Source: Pseudomonas mucoides (GTDB taxonomy: Bacteria > Pseudomonadota > Gammaproteobacteria > Pseudomonadales > Pseudomonadaceae). From it: a stretch of DNA of 64,000 nt. The stretch covers positions 1-64,000 of the forward strand of contig NZ_JACOPW010000007.1 in the NCBI RefSeq assembly GCF_015461845.1. Reading direction: 5' to 3'. Positions 1-8,474 of the stretch are shown one piece after another; within the stretch, counting starts at the first letter, position 1; each line of letters starts with the position of its first letter. The notes beneath the pieces were generated by a model, which was given only the letters and a program-made list of their open reading frames with translations, was not told where the DNA came from and made no database searches. The translations under genes were made by a program, and so were the position numbers.

Positions 1-20
1 TCGTTATAGCGCTTGGACAT
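1..20 (-). CDS. 5' end of an unidentified gene (partial)
   Basis: A minus-strand ATG at position 20 opens a frame reading MSKRYN before the window ends. A purine-rich GAAGG lies about 8 bases upstream of it. Six codons are too few to recognise a product. The gene would be divergent from the GhrB-like reductase. Confidence 0.35.
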
Positions 21-195
21 TGCTAAACACCTTCGCCCTCTTGCATGAGTGAGTCAATCAACAAGGGCGACAGGTAGCCTGACACGGAGGGCGTTTGAAA
101 AAAGTGCCTCGCCGTAAGGGCGAAACCGCCAGCGGCCGTTACCGCAGGAATGGATATGTACACCAAGAAAGAGAATGGTCGTCTGTCAGGACGCC

Positions 196-220
196 TTCGC
201 GAGCAGGCTCACTCCCACAG
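196..220. repeat. Single REP element
   Basis: Contains CGCGAGCAGGCTCACTCCCA, the core of the common Pseudomonas REP palindrome family. It sits in the 298-base gap before the GhrB-like gene. I see nothing else convincing in that gap; the 197-aa frame opening at position 150 is a shadow of the real gene. Confidence 0.7.
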
Positions 221-318
221 TTTAAATAGGCGCATACCCGACGCCCGGGCACTCGCACAACAGCGGGGAAGAATGTTAGCGTGCTTGGCATTCTCCACGC
301 CCGACGAGCCCTCCTCCC

Positions 319-1293
319 ATGAAAAAGACCGTCCTCGCCTTCAGCCGCGTCACCCCCGAAATGGTCGAACATCTCAAGCAAGACTTCGACGTCATCGTGC
401 CAAACCCGAAAAACGGCGACATCAACGCCCAATTCAACGAAGTCCTGCCCCACGCCCACGGCCTGATCGGTGTCGGTCGCAAACTCGGTCGCGCACAGCT
501 GGAGAACGCCGCCAAGCTGGAAGTGGTGTCCAGCGTCTCGGTCGGCTACGACAACTACGACGTTGCCTACTTCAACGAACGCGGGATCATGCTCACCAAC
601 ACCCCGGACGTGCTCACCGAAAGCACCGCCGACCTGGCGTTTTCCCTGCTGATGAGCAGCGCTCGTCGTGTTGCCGAACTGGACGCCTGGACCAAGGCCG
701 GGCAATGGCAAGCCACCGTCGGCGCGCCATTGTTCGGCACTGATGTACACGGCAAAACCCTGGGTATCGTCGGCATGGGCAACATCGGCGCGGCCATTGC
801 CCGTCGCGGTCGCCTGGGCTTCAACATGCCGATCATCTACAGCGGCAACAGCCGCAAGACCGAGCTGGAACAAGAACTCGGCGCGCAGTTCCGCACGCTG
901 GATCAATTGTTGGCCGAAGCCGATTTCGTCTGCCTGGTGGTGCCGCTCAGCGAAAAAACCCGGCACCTGATCAGCCACCGTGAACTGGCGCTGATGAAGC
1001 CAAGCGCGATTCTGGTGAACATCTCGCGTGGCCCGGTCGTCGACGAGCCGGCCCTGATCGAAGCGCTGCAAAACAACCGCATTCGCGGCGCCGGTCTGGA
1101 CGTCTACGAGAAAGAACCGCTGGCCGAGTCGCCGCTGTTCCAGCTGAAAAACGCAGTGACATTACCGCACATCGGTTCCGCCACCCACGAAACCCGTGAA
1201 GCCATGGCCAACCGTGCATTGGCCAACTTGCGTAGCGCCTTGCTGGGCGAGCGGCCGCAAGATCTGGTCAACCCGCAAGTCTGGAAAGGCTAA
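319..1293 (+). CDS. ghrB: 2-ketoacid / glyoxylate / hydroxypyruvate reductase (GhrB/TkrA type)
   Basis: The 324-aa protein is a cytoplasmic NAD(P)H-dependent D-2-hydroxyacid dehydrogenase. It reduces glyoxylate, hydroxypyruvate or 2-keto-gluconate. The nucleotide-binding motif GMGNIG is at residues 152-157, and the catalytic triad of the family is visible: Arg237 in SRG, Glu266 in YEKEP, His284 in LPHIGSATH. Length and the motif GTDVHGKTLGIVGMG match E. coli GhrB closely. Pseudomonas homologues are often called TkrA/KguD, but the ketogluconate operon genes are not next to it here, so the physiological substrate is open. No strong ribosome-binding site precedes this ATG; it is chosen because MKKTVLAF is where family homology starts. 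A bidirectional terminator follows. Confidence 0.9.
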   Translation: MKKTVLAFSRVTPEMVEHLKQDFDVIVPNPKNGDINAQFNEVLPHAHGLIGVGRKLGRAQLENAAKLEVVSSVSVGYDNYDVAYFNERGIMLTNTPDVLTESTADLAFSLLMSSARRVAELDAWTKAGQWQATVGAPLFGTDVHGKTLGIVGMGNIGAAIARRGRLGFNMPIIYSGNSRKTELEQELGAQFRTLDQLLAEADFVCLVVPLSEKTRHLISHRELALMKPSAILVNISRGPVVDEPALIEALQNNRIRGAGLDVYEKEPLAESPLFQLKNAVTLPHIGSATHETREAMANRALANLRSALLGERPQDLVNPQVWKG

Positions 1294-1297
1294 TGAC

Positions 1298-1329
1298 AAC
1301 GGGCAGACGTTTTTAAGGGTCTGCCCGTT
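1298..1329. terminator. Bidirectional hairpin terminator between convergent genes
   Basis: An 11-bp perfect stem (AACGGGCAGAC with GTCTGCCCGTT) surrounds a loop containing TTTTT. It lies 4 bases after the ghrB stop and 4 bases beyond the stop of the convergent EamA gene, so it probably serves both. Confidence 0.75.
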
Positions 1330-1332
1330 CGT

Positions 1333-2235
1333 TCAAGCCAATTTGCCATTCCCCTGCAACGCAGGTGGCTTGGGCTTACGGAATACCAACACGTTACCCA
1401 GCATCACCAGCACCAGGCCCACCAATGCCGGTGCAGTCCATTGGTAGCCTTCGGCAAATGCCGACACGTTCAACGCCACCACCGGGAACAACACGGTGCA
1501 ATAGGCCGCGCGTTCTGGCCCCATGCGCCCAACCAAGGTCAGGTAAGCGGTAAAACCGATCACGGAACCGGGAATGACCAGGTACAACAACGAGCCGATG
1601 TAACGGGTGCTCCATTCGATGTCGAACGGAATGCCTTTGACCAGGCACCACACCGACAACATCGCCGCGCCATACGCCATGCCCCAGGCATTGGTGGTCA
1701 GCGGTTTCAAACCGGCCTTCTGCTGCAGGCTCGACAGCATGTTGCCGGCCGAGAAGCACAGGGTTCCGAGCAGCGCCAGGCCCAGGCCGAGCAAGGTTTC
1801 CGGGCTCGCGGTGTGGCCCGCCAGTTCAGGCCAGAACAGCAGGCCAAGTCCGAACAAACCCAACGCACCGCCCATCAGCACATTGCGGGCGATTTTCTGG
1901 CCGAAGAACACCCGCGCATTCAGGGCGTTCCACAACGTTGCGGTAGAAAACACCACGGCGACCAGGCCGCTGGGAATCCACTGGCTGGCTGTCAGGAAAC
2001 ACATGAAGTTGACGCAGAACAGGCACAGCCCCTGCGCCAGACAAATCAAGTGCCCGCGTCGGTTCATCACTTGCAGACGTCGACTCAGCAGCAACATCGC
2101 GAACAGCACCAGCGCCGCGAGGCCGAAGCGATAGACGATCGACACCGGAATCGCCACCACGCCCAATTGCCATTTCAAGGCAATCCAGGTGGTGCCCCAG
2201 ATCAGCACGGTCAGCAAGTACAACGACAGGTTCAT
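1333..2235 (-). CDS. EamA/DMT-family inner-membrane exporter
   Basis: About 300 aa and almost wholly hydrophobic, with around ten predicted transmembrane segments arranged as two EamA repeats. It begins MNLSLYLLTVLIWGTTWIAL, the typical N-terminus of drug/metabolite transporters, including the conserved WGTTWIA. The start at 2235 is preferred over the upstream TTG because GAGGAG sits about 9 bases before it. The family exports amino acids, purines or other small metabolites; nothing in the sequence fixes the substrate. It is divergent from an AraC-type regulator at 2374, a common arrangement for a regulator and the transporter it controls. Confidence 0.85.
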   Translation of the reverse strand: MNLSLYLLTVLIWGTTWIALKWQLGVVAIPVSIVYRFGLAALVLFAMLLLSRRLQVMNRRGHLICLAQGLCLFCVNFMCFLTASQWIPSGLVAVVFSTATLWNALNARVFFGQKIARNVLMGGALGLFGLGLLFWPELAGHTASPETLLGLGLALLGTLCFSAGNMLSSLQQKAGLKPLTTNAWGMAYGAAMLSVWCLVKGIPFDIEWSTRYIGSLLYLVIPGSVIGFTAYLTLVGRMGPERAAYCTVLFPVVALNVSAFAEGYQWTAPALVGLVLVMLGNVLVFRKPKPPALQGNGKLA

Positions 2236-2373
2236 GGCAAACACTCCTCAGTAGAGGCTCAGTGTCCTGCGGGCGCTCGGATCGCACTTGCATAAACTTG
2301 CGCTTTTGTCCGCGCAGAGGCTGGCAGGCCAACGTCTACGGAGTAGGATGCTAGGCGTTGGAGAGAACCGATC

Positions 2374-3249
2374 ATGCCCGCACTGGAAACGCTGCAAGTC
2401 TTTCAAGCCCTCAACCGCTCGCCCAATGCTCGCCTTGAGCACAGCGCCGAGCTCGGTGACGGCATGGCTGCAGCCTTGTGGAGCAACCATCACGACGCCC
2501 AGGACTACGAAGCGCCGAGCCATCACACGCTGTCGTGCTACATCGCCGGCGGCACCGGCACCTTCCGCCGCGACCAGCCCGGCACCAAGGGCGGCCCGGA
2601 CAAGCTGTGCATTCTGCCGGCGGATCACCAGTCAGGCTGGGTGATCAATGGCGACATTCGCCTGGCCCACCTGTATTTCAGCCCCGAACAATTCGCCCTC
2701 GGCTGCGTCACGCTGCTGGACCGCGAACCGCGTGAACTGCAATTACGCGAAGGCACTTTCCTCGACGATCCAGCGCAAGCCCGACGCTTTCGACAGATGC
2801 TGACCCTCAACTGGGACGAACCCGGCGAACGTTTGCTGACCAGCAGCCTGGCTCATGAAATGCTCAGCCACGTATTGCTTGGCCAGGTCGGCATGCGTGA
2901 GGGGTTGCGGCTCAAGGGTGGACTGGCGGCGCATCAGCGGCGGCTGTTGGTTGAGTTCATCGATCATCAATTGGCCGAGGCCATCAGCCTTGGGCAGTTG
3001 GCTGCGCTGTGTGCGCTGTCGGAATATCACTTTGCGCGGATGTTTCGCGAGAGCTTTGGTTTGCCGCCGCATCAGTATGTGCTGGCTCGCCGATTGGGCC
3101 GGGCGCGGGAGTTGTTGCGCTCGACGTCGCAGCCGTTGGGGGAGATTGCGTTGGCGTGCGGGTTTGCCAGTGCGAGTCATTTCACCAATCGGTTTCGGCA
3201 GGCTTTGGGTGGGACGCCTGGGGAGTATCGGCAGGCGTTTTTGCGGTAG
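2374..3249 (+). CDS. AraC-family transcriptional regulator
   Basis: The 291-aa protein has a variable N-terminal ligand-sensing half and a C-terminal AraC/XylS DNA-binding domain over roughly the last 100 residues. Both helix-turn-helix units are visible: LGQLAALCALSEYHFARMFR, then LGEIALACGFASASHFTNRF followed by the classic G-x-TPGEYR end. A GGAG ribosome-binding site lies 10 bases before the ATG. It is divergent from the EamA exporter, which is its most likely target. The inducer is unknown. Confidence 0.88.
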   Translation: MPALETLQVFQALNRSPNARLEHSAELGDGMAAALWSNHHDAQDYEAPSHHTLSCYIAGGTGTFRRDQPGTKGGPDKLCILPADHQSGWVINGDIRLAHLYFSPEQFALGCVTLLDREPRELQLREGTFLDDPAQARRFRQMLTLNWDEPGERLLTSSLAHEMLSHVLLGQVGMREGLRLKGGLAAHQRRLLVEFIDHQLAEAISLGQLAALCALSEYHFARMFRESFGLPPHQYVLARRLGRARELLRSTSQPLGEIALACGFASASHFTNRFRQALGGTPGEYRQAFLR

Positions 3250-3280
3250 TACTTCAGATGATTGGCGCCTGTGAGGCCGC

Positions 3281-3380
3281 CATCGCGGGCAAGCCCGGCG
3301 CCCACATTTGACCGCATTCTCATGAAGGAACTCGATCCCTGTGGGAGCCGGCGGTGCGGCGATTCGACTTGCCCGCGATG
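3281..3380. repeat. REP pair in inverted orientation (BIME-like)
   Basis: One arm starts CATCGCGGGCAAGCCCGGCG at 3281. The opposing arm runs from 3340, beginning TGTGGGAGCCG, to 3380, ending CTTGCCCGCGATG. The pair fills the space between the convergent araC-like and siderophore-receptor genes and could act as a transcription-stop or mRNA-stabilising structure. Confidence 0.7.
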
Positions 3381-3400
3381 AACGATGACGCAGTCTTCGA

Positions 3401-5830
3401 TCAGAACTCCAACGTGCTCGACAACAACACCTGCCGCGAATCCCCCATCGACACAAAGAACCGGCTCGCCGCCGAGGTGTAGTACGTGCGGTCAAACAGG
3501 TTCTTCACGTTGAGCTGAAACTTGACCCGCTGCCCTTCAACCTTGGTGTCGTACGTGGCGAACGCATCCGCCACGGTGTAGCTCGGCAGGTCAAAATCGT
3601 TCACAGCGTTACCCGCTCGCTCACCGACATAACGCGCCCCGGCGCCGACCCGCAACTGATCGCCACCGACAATGGTGCCAAAGTCATAGACCGCCGACAG
3701 CGAACCGCTGTTCTTGGCGACGTTTTGCAGCTGCTTGCCTTTGTAGTCGGGGTCTTCGGTGACTTCGGCATCGGTGTAGGCGTAACTGCCGATCATGCTC
3801 CAGCGATCCGTCAGCTGTCCCGTCACGTCCACTTCCAGGCCACGGGAACGCACTTCGCCAGCAGCGCTGTAGATCGTCACCGGGCCTTCGGAGTTGGCCA
3901 CCAGCACGTTGCGTTTCTTGATGTCGAACAGCGCGATGTCACCGGTGATGCGCCCCGGCAGGTCGAACTTGGCGCCGATTTCCCAGGCCTTGGCTTCTTC
4001 CGGCGCAATGCTGCCATCGAGCACGGTGCTGCTGCCGCTCAAAGGCGCGATGGTGGAGTTGGGTTTGAACGATTCGGTGTAGCTGCCGTAGAACGACAAT
4101 TCATCGGTGTAGCGATAGACCAACCCCGCGCGCGGTACCCACTTCTGGCCGTTGCTGTCGGTGTTGGCCTTGAACGGCACGCCTTTGCCGGCGTATTGGT
4201 CGTATTCCTGGAAGCGCCCGCCCGCGACGAAAATCCATTGATCGGTGAGGTGAATCGAGTCCTGCAGGAAGATCGAGTCGCTGCGCAATTCATCGGTTTG
4301 CGCGCTGTCCGCCGGGCTGACGGTGGTGCCGGCGACTTCGCGACCGTAGACCGGATTGACGTAACTGAAGGTGCTCAGGCTTTTCTGGCGGATCAGGTCT
4401 TCGCGGTAGATCTTGCGGTACTCGTCATCGACGCCGAACACCAGGTCGTGTTTCATCCCGGCGAACTCGACATTGCCTTCGAGGCTGGCGGTGGTGAAGC
4501 GGTCGGTGCTGATCGCATTCTGCGTGCCGTCCATGCTGCGGGTCAGCGTGCCTTTTTTGGTGTCGATGGCGGTAACGCGCACCTGGCTGGCGTCGTAGGT
4601 TTCACGGTTCCAGCTGTAGCCGAAGTGGGCGGTCCAGTTGTCGTTGAGTTCGTGATCGGCCTCGAAGTGGTACAGGTCCGAACGGCCTTCCATGTTGTTG
4701 AACGGCTCGTCGAGGCGCTCGTTGCGCGAGATGTCCAGCGGGTGGTTGGTGCGCGGATCGATGATCGTGCCACGGTCAAACGGGGTCAGGAACTCGCGGT
4801 GTTCGTAGGAGAACAGCAGCTTGGTGCTTTCGCCAAACCAGGCCAGCGACGGCGCCACCAGCGACTCGCGGTGGGTGCCGAAATTGCGCCAGTAATCTTC
4901 ATCTTCGTGGTCCAGCACCATGCGGTAGGCGAGGCCCGAGGTGCCGAGCGCGCCGGTGCTGTCGAGGCTGCCACCGCTGCCGTTTTTGCCATCGCCATAG
5001 GTCGAACCGCGCAGGGTCAGGGCGTTGTATTGCTCAAGTTCCGGCTTCTTGCTGACCAGGTTGACCACCCCGCCCGGGTCTTGAATGCCGTACAGCAGCG
5101 AGGCCGGCCCCTTGAGCACTTCGACGCGATCGACGCTTTCATTCATGCCGCGGCCCTGCACGATCGGCATGCCGTCGCGCATGATCGAACCGTTACGGTT
5201 GTCACCGAAACCGCGGGTCATCACTGAGTCCTGAGTGCTCGCCAGCGTGTTGCCCTGAGTGATGCCGCTGACGTTGGCCAGCGCGTCATCCAGATTGCGC
5301 GGCAGCTGATCGCGAATGACCTGGGCCGGGACGACGTTGACGGTCTGCGGAATTTCCTGGAGCAAGGCCGATGAGCGCATCACCGAACTGGTGGGCGGCG
5401 GTTGATAGCTCATGGATTGATCGGCGACCGAGGTGATGGTGGTCGCGCCAAGGTTCAAGGTGCCGGCCGTGGGTACGGGTTCCAGCATCAGGGTTTTGGC
5501 ATCGGTGCGGCGGAAGGTGAAGCCCGAGCCGCTGAGCAAACGCTGCATCGCTTGCTCGGCACTCAACTGGCCGTTGATCGCCGGGGCGGTGAGGCCATAC
5601 GGCGCTTCATCGGTGTAGACCACGCTGATGCCGGTGACCCGGCTGAAGTCGCTCAGGGCCTGGGGCAGCGGTTTGGCGGCGATGGCGAAACTGAACTGGG
5701 CACGCTGTTGCGTGTTGTTGGCTTCAGCCGCCGAGGCAATGCTCGATGGCAGCAAGGCCAGCGCCAACATACTCAGTGCCGAAACACCCAACCACTGTTT
5801 GACCGAACCCGATTTTGCCCTGGACTTCAT
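3401..5830 (-). CDS. TonB-dependent ferrisiderophore receptor with signalling domain
   Basis: An 809-aa outer-membrane receptor of the FpvA/FoxA class. A signal peptide ends near residue 35 (SSIASAAEA). A secretin/TonB short N-terminal (STN) signalling domain follows at about residues 45-118 (FAIAAKPLPQALSDFSRVTG, then LSAEQAMQRLLSGSGF). The plug domain comes next, with the motifs LQEIPQTVNVVPAQVI and VEVLKGPASLLYGIQDPGG, and then a 22-strand barrel ending in phenylalanine (STLEF). The STN domain means that, besides importing a ferric siderophore, it can signal to the FecR-type protein at 5984. That gene and an ECF sigma gene lie just upstream in the same direction, forming a complete cell-surface signalling system. 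The cognate siderophore cannot be told from the sequence. Confidence 0.93.
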   Translation of the reverse strand: MKSRAKSGSVKQWLGVSALSMLALALLPSSIASAAEANNTQQRAQFSFAIAAKPLPQALSDFSRVTGISVVYTDEAPYGLTAPAINGQLSAEQAMQRLLSGSGFTFRRTDAKTLMLEPVPTAGTLNLGATTITSVADQSMSYQPPPTSSVMRSSALLQEIPQTVNVVPAQVIRDQLPRNLDDALANVSGITQGNTLASTQDSVMTRGFGDNRNGSIMRDGMPIVQGRGMNESVDRVEVLKGPASLLYGIQDPGGVVNLVSKKPELEQYNALTLRGSTYGDGKNGSGGSLDSTGALGTSGLAYRMVLDHEDEDYWRNFGTHRESLVAPSLAWFGESTKLLFSYEHREFLTPFDRGTIIDPRTNHPLDISRNERLDEPFNNMEGRSDLYHFEADHELNDNWTAHFGYSWNRETYDASQVRVTAIDTKKGTLTRSMDGTQNAISTDRFTTASLEGNVEFAGMKHDLVFGVDDEYRKIYREDLIRQKSLSTFSYVNPVYGREVAGTTVSPADSAQTDELRSDSIFLQDSIHLTDQWIFVAGGRFQEYDQYAGKGVPFKANTDSNGQKWVPRAGLVYRYTDELSFYGSYTESFKPNSTIAPLSGSSTVLDGSIAPEEAKAWEIGAKFDLPGRITGDIALFDIKKRNVLVANSEGPVTIYSAAGEVRSRGLEVDVTGQLTDRWSMIGSYAYTDAEVTEDPDYKGKQLQNVAKNSGSLSAVYDFGTIVGGDQLRVGAGARYVGERAGNAVNDFDLPSYTVADAFATYDTKVEGQRVKFQLNVKNLFDRTYYTSAASRFFVSMGDSRQVLLSSTLEF

Positions 5831-5983
5831 TGCTCATGACCTGTGTAGAACCGCTACGGATGCGAATGACTCGCAGTTTCAGTCACTACACGGATGGGGG
5901 TTGGGTTTACCTCATCAAAATGTTGAAAATATTTTTGTTTGAGGGATGTGGTGGTGAGTCTGCACGCCATGGGGCCAGAGGCT

Positions 5984-6973
5984 TTAGCGCAAAATAATCA
6001 GATGCCCCAACACGTTGTGCTGCTCAAACCCCAACACCCCCTGCAACGAACTCAACACCGCTTGCGGATCCTTGCTCGGAAAGCTGCCACTGATTCGCCG
6101 TGCCGCCAGCTCATCGTTGAGCAATACAATCCTCCCCGGGTAATAGCGACCGAGGTCCTGCACCACCTCCGCCAACGTCGCCTTGTAATAATTGAGCCAG
6201 CCCTGACGCCAGGCCAACTGCGCCTCGCTGTCGACCGCATGCAGTTTTTCCGCCGCGCCCTCGCCATAGGCCACTTGCTGGCCGGCGGTCAGAATTTGCG
6301 GCTCGGCGTACTTCTTCGCTGTCACGCCGACCCGTCCTGACAACACCGTGACCTGAGCACCCTGCGGTTGCAGGCGCACTTCAAACTGCGTGCCCAGCAC
6401 TTTCGCCTGGCCTTGTTCAGCGTCGACCACAAACGGATCACCCGTATGCGTCACGCTGAAAAACCCGGCGCCGCGTCGCAACTGGACGTGCCGCTCACCG
6501 CGACTGAAATCCACGGCAATGGCACTGTCGGCATCCAGCGTGACGCGCGATTGATCCGCCAGGGTCACGGTGCGAATTTCCCCCGGCGCCGAGACATAGT
6601 CCGCCCCCAGGTCGTCAATCCAACGCGCTGGCTGCCAACCCGCGCCGAGGCCCATCATCAACAACAGGCACGCCGCCATCGCCAACGCCCCCGACCAACG
6701 CCGAATGCTGTGGCGGCGCGATTGATTCATGGCATTGAGATAACCCTGCAAGGCGAAAGCGTCTTCATCGGCCAGGGTTCGCGCCGGCGATTCGCTCAAT
6801 TCCCACAGCACTTGAGCCTGTGCATAAGCCTCGGCGTGTGCGGGATCAGCCTTCAGCCAGTGACTGAACGTGAGTTGATCGCCACTGCTGGGCTGGTCAT
6901 GCAGCAAGCACAGCCACGCGAAGGCGGCCTGTTCCTGAGCGGGCGTCGGGATGACGCGTTCAAGCTGATTCAC
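5984..6973 (-). CDS. FecR-family anti-sigma / sigma-regulator, inner membrane
   Basis: A 329-aa single-pass inner-membrane regulator. It has a cytoplasmic anti-sigma N-terminus with the family pattern AFAWLCLLHD...FSHWLKADPAHAEAYAQA, one membrane segment near residues 85-105 (WSGALAMAACLLLMMGLGAG), then a periplasmic FecR domain (YVSAPGEIRTVTLADQSRVTLDADS). It starts with GTG, which overlaps the TGA stop of the sigma gene (GTGA), so the two are translationally coupled. The periplasmic part should contact the STN domain of the receptor encoded 154 bases further on. Confidence 0.92.
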   Translation of the reverse strand: MNQLERVIPTPAQEQAAFAWLCLLHDQPSSGDQLTFSHWLKADPAHAEAYAQAQVLWELSESPARTLADEDAFALQGYLNAMNQSRRHSIRRWSGALAMAACLLLMMGLGAGWQPARWIDDLGADYVSAPGEIRTVTLADQSRVTLDADSAIAVDFSRGERHVQLRRGAGFFSVTHTGDPFVVDAEQGQAKVLGTQFEVRLQPQGAQVTVLSGRVGVTAKKYAEPQILTAGQQVAYGEGAAEKLHAVDSEAQLAWRQGWLNYYKATLAEVVQDLGRYYPGRIVLLNDELAARRISGSFPSKDPQAVLSSLQGVLGFEQHNVLGHLIILR

Positions 6974-7533
6974 GGTGCTTTCCCTGGCGTGCGCGTGGGC
7001 GGTTCCCGCAGGCTGGCCTTGCAGGCATCGAGGGCGCGCATCATATGTTTTTCCACGGCACTTTGGGACAAGCCCATGGCCTTGGCGATTTCGGCGTACT
7101 TGCGACCGTGGATGCGGTTGAGCAGGAAGATTTGCCGCGTGCGTTCCGGCAAGGCGCGCAGCGCCGCTTCGACGTGACGCAAATCGTTGCCGGCTTCCAG
7201 GGCGGCTTGCGGCTCACTGCCATGGCTGTCTGGCGCGTCCGGCATCCAGCCTTCATTGACCCGCACTCGCGTGCCTTCGCTGCGTAAATGGTCGATGGCG
7301 ATGTTGCCGGCGCAACGTAGCAGGTAGGTGCTGAGTTCCTCGACCTGCACCAGCGGCCGACGCCAGAAACGCAGGAACAAGTCCTGCACCAGGTCCGCCG
7401 CCGTCGCCCGACACCCCACGCGCCGGTTCACCAAAGCTTCCATCTGCGAACGCTGGGAAAGAAACACGTGCAGGAAATGCGCGCGTGCCCCGCGGTGTTC
7501 ATCGTCGTGAGATTCAGGTGGGAGGGTGATCAT
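6970..7533 (-). CDS. ECF sigma factor, FecI/PvdS-type iron-starvation sigma
   Basis: 187 aa with sigma region 2 (RVGCRATAADLVQDLFLRFW) and region 4 (LPERTRQIFLLNRIHGRKYA, then EIAKAMGLSQSAVEKHMMRA), the pattern of FecI-type extracytoplasmic-function sigmas. The ATG at 7533 has AAGG about 9 bases upstream and is preferred to a GTG at 7551. A Fur box lies about 130 bases upstream. The inferred model is: low iron relieves Fur repression, receptor occupancy signals through FecR, and this sigma then transcribes the receptor gene. Confidence 0.92.
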   Translation of the reverse strand: MITLPPESHDDEHRGARAHFLHVFLSQRSQMEALVNRRVGCRATAADLVQDLFLRFWRRPLVQVEELSTYLLRCAGNIAIDHLRSEGTRVRVNEGWMPDAPDSHGSEPQAALEAGNDLRHVEAALRALPERTRQIFLLNRIHGRKYAEIAKAMGLSQSAVEKHMMRALDACKASLREPPTRTPGKAP

Positions 7534-7662
7534 CGGGTCAGCCTTGCGCACATTCGGCGACGGCCAATCGAGAGCGAACCGGGAGCGTGGTGGTGTCTGT
7601 CATGGTGCGACCTTGAAACCGGTAAGGCCGCGTGAAAGTCATCGGGCCAGCGAGGGCGCAAT

Positions 7663-7681
7663 ATTAATGATAAATATTCTC
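7663..7681. promoter_or_regulatory. Probable Fur box
   Basis: ATTAATGATAAATATTCTC matches the 19-bp Fur consensus GATAATGATAATCATTATC at 14 of 19 positions by my count. It lies in an AT-rich patch upstream of the iron sigma factor, where a Fur operator is expected. Confidence 0.75.
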
Positions 7682-7725
7682 ATACGCAAAGAGATCTGAT
7701 TGCCGGATACGGATCGCGCACATCC

Positions 7726-7751
7726 TGTAGCAGCCTTCGGCAGCTGCTACA
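7726..7751. repeat. Small GTAGCAGC-type palindromic repeat
   Basis: TGTAGCAG and CTGCTACA form an inverted repeat around a 10-base centre. A second, longer member of the same family is at 26054. Together with the Fur box and the hairpin at 7794 this accounts for the 320-base gap 7534-7853. Confidence 0.6.
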
Positions 7752-7793
7752 CAAAACGTGTACCGCCGGAAGCCCGCGAAACCCAGAAACAAG

Positions 7794-7819
7794 AACGGGC
7801 CTGCATCAGCAGGCCCGTT
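7794..7819 (-). terminator. Hairpin terminator after the hpf-like gene
   Basis: An 11-bp perfect stem (AACGGGCCTGC with GCAGGCCCGTT) with a 4-base loop lies 35 bases downstream of the minus-strand stop. On the minus strand it is followed by CTTGTTTC, a broken T-tract; on the plus strand by TTTT. Efficiency is therefore uncertain. Confidence 0.55.
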
Positions 7820-7853
7820 TTCAGGGGGGGAAAGATAAAAAGCGAATCAGCTG

Positions 7854-8261
7854 TCAGCCGTTTTGCGCGGCTTGCTCGTTCTCGAGAAATTCTTCCTCAA
7901 GCAGCTCATCGGCTGCTGCTCGTTCGAACGGCACCACAGCGGCACGTGGTTTGCCTCGCAGTTTGCCGAACAGGTGTTCCAGCGCATGTTCGAGTTTTTC
8001 GGCCGCGCCGTCGATCGCCAGTTCCAGGTTATCGGCTTTATGAGTGACAGAAATCGGTTGGTGGCCTTTTGGCCGCGCTTCCAGCTGGCAGCGCATGTCG
8101 TGCGGTCCGGGCTTGTCGCCGTTTTCGTCTGACAGGTGGACCTCGACGCGGGTCAGGTCCTCTGCATAACGTTCGAGCGTGCTCTCAATGGTAGTACGTA
8201 CCCACTCCTCCAGTCGGATGCTGCTTTGAATATGGTTATCGCTGTTGACTTGGATTTGCAT
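7854..8261 (-). CDS. Ribosome-associated HPF/RaiA-like (sigma-54 modulation, S30EA) protein
   Basis: 135 aa. The N-terminal ~100 residues match the HPF/RaiA fold: MQIQVNSDNHIQ, then HLSDENGDKPGPHDMRCQLE, then LAIDGAAEKLEHALEHLFGK. This family binds the 30S decoding site and silences or stores ribosomes during stress. The tail is acidic (DELLEEEFLENEQ) and replaces the dimerisation domain of long HPF. It is a stand-alone gene, whereas the canonical hpf in Pseudomonas sits next to rpoN, so this is probably a second paralogue. AAGGGATG precedes the ATG. Confidence 0.82.
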   Translation of the reverse strand: MQIQVNSDNHIQSSIRLEEWVRTTIESTLERYAEDLTRVEVHLSDENGDKPGPHDMRCQLEARPKGHQPISVTHKADNLELAIDGAAEKLEHALEHLFGKLRGKPRAAVVPFERAAADELLEEEFLENEQAAQNG

Positions 8262-8474
8262 AGTTCATCCCTTATTTCAGCTAGCTCGCGAGAGGCCCTT
8301 CGGCTAGCCCTTGGGCGTCATCACCGTGACCTCTTACTTACACAATCGGTCTGCGCGCAGAACAATTCAACCCCTAAAAAAAGATAAATATGGATTCGCA
8401 AAAAAACCCGGACAACGAGCAAAAGCGCTGTTAAGGTCGGGAGTTGGGTCGACACGCTTCTTTGTCATAATTGC

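Noticed and set aside
3725..5227. 500-aa plus-strand frame inside the TonB receptor
   Set aside because: Antisense shadow; composition (His/Val/Gly-rich) is that of reverse-read coding DNA.
7539..7604. Short minus-strand frame MTDTTTLPVRSR upstream of the ECF sigma gene as a leader peptide
   Set aside because: About 21 codons, no regulatory codon run, and no conserved leader known for this system.
8390..8434. Tiny plus-strand frame MDSQKNPDNEQKRC in the hpf-LysR gap
   Set aside because: Only 14 codons with no clear ribosome-binding site; in an AT-rich promoter region, chance is sufficient.
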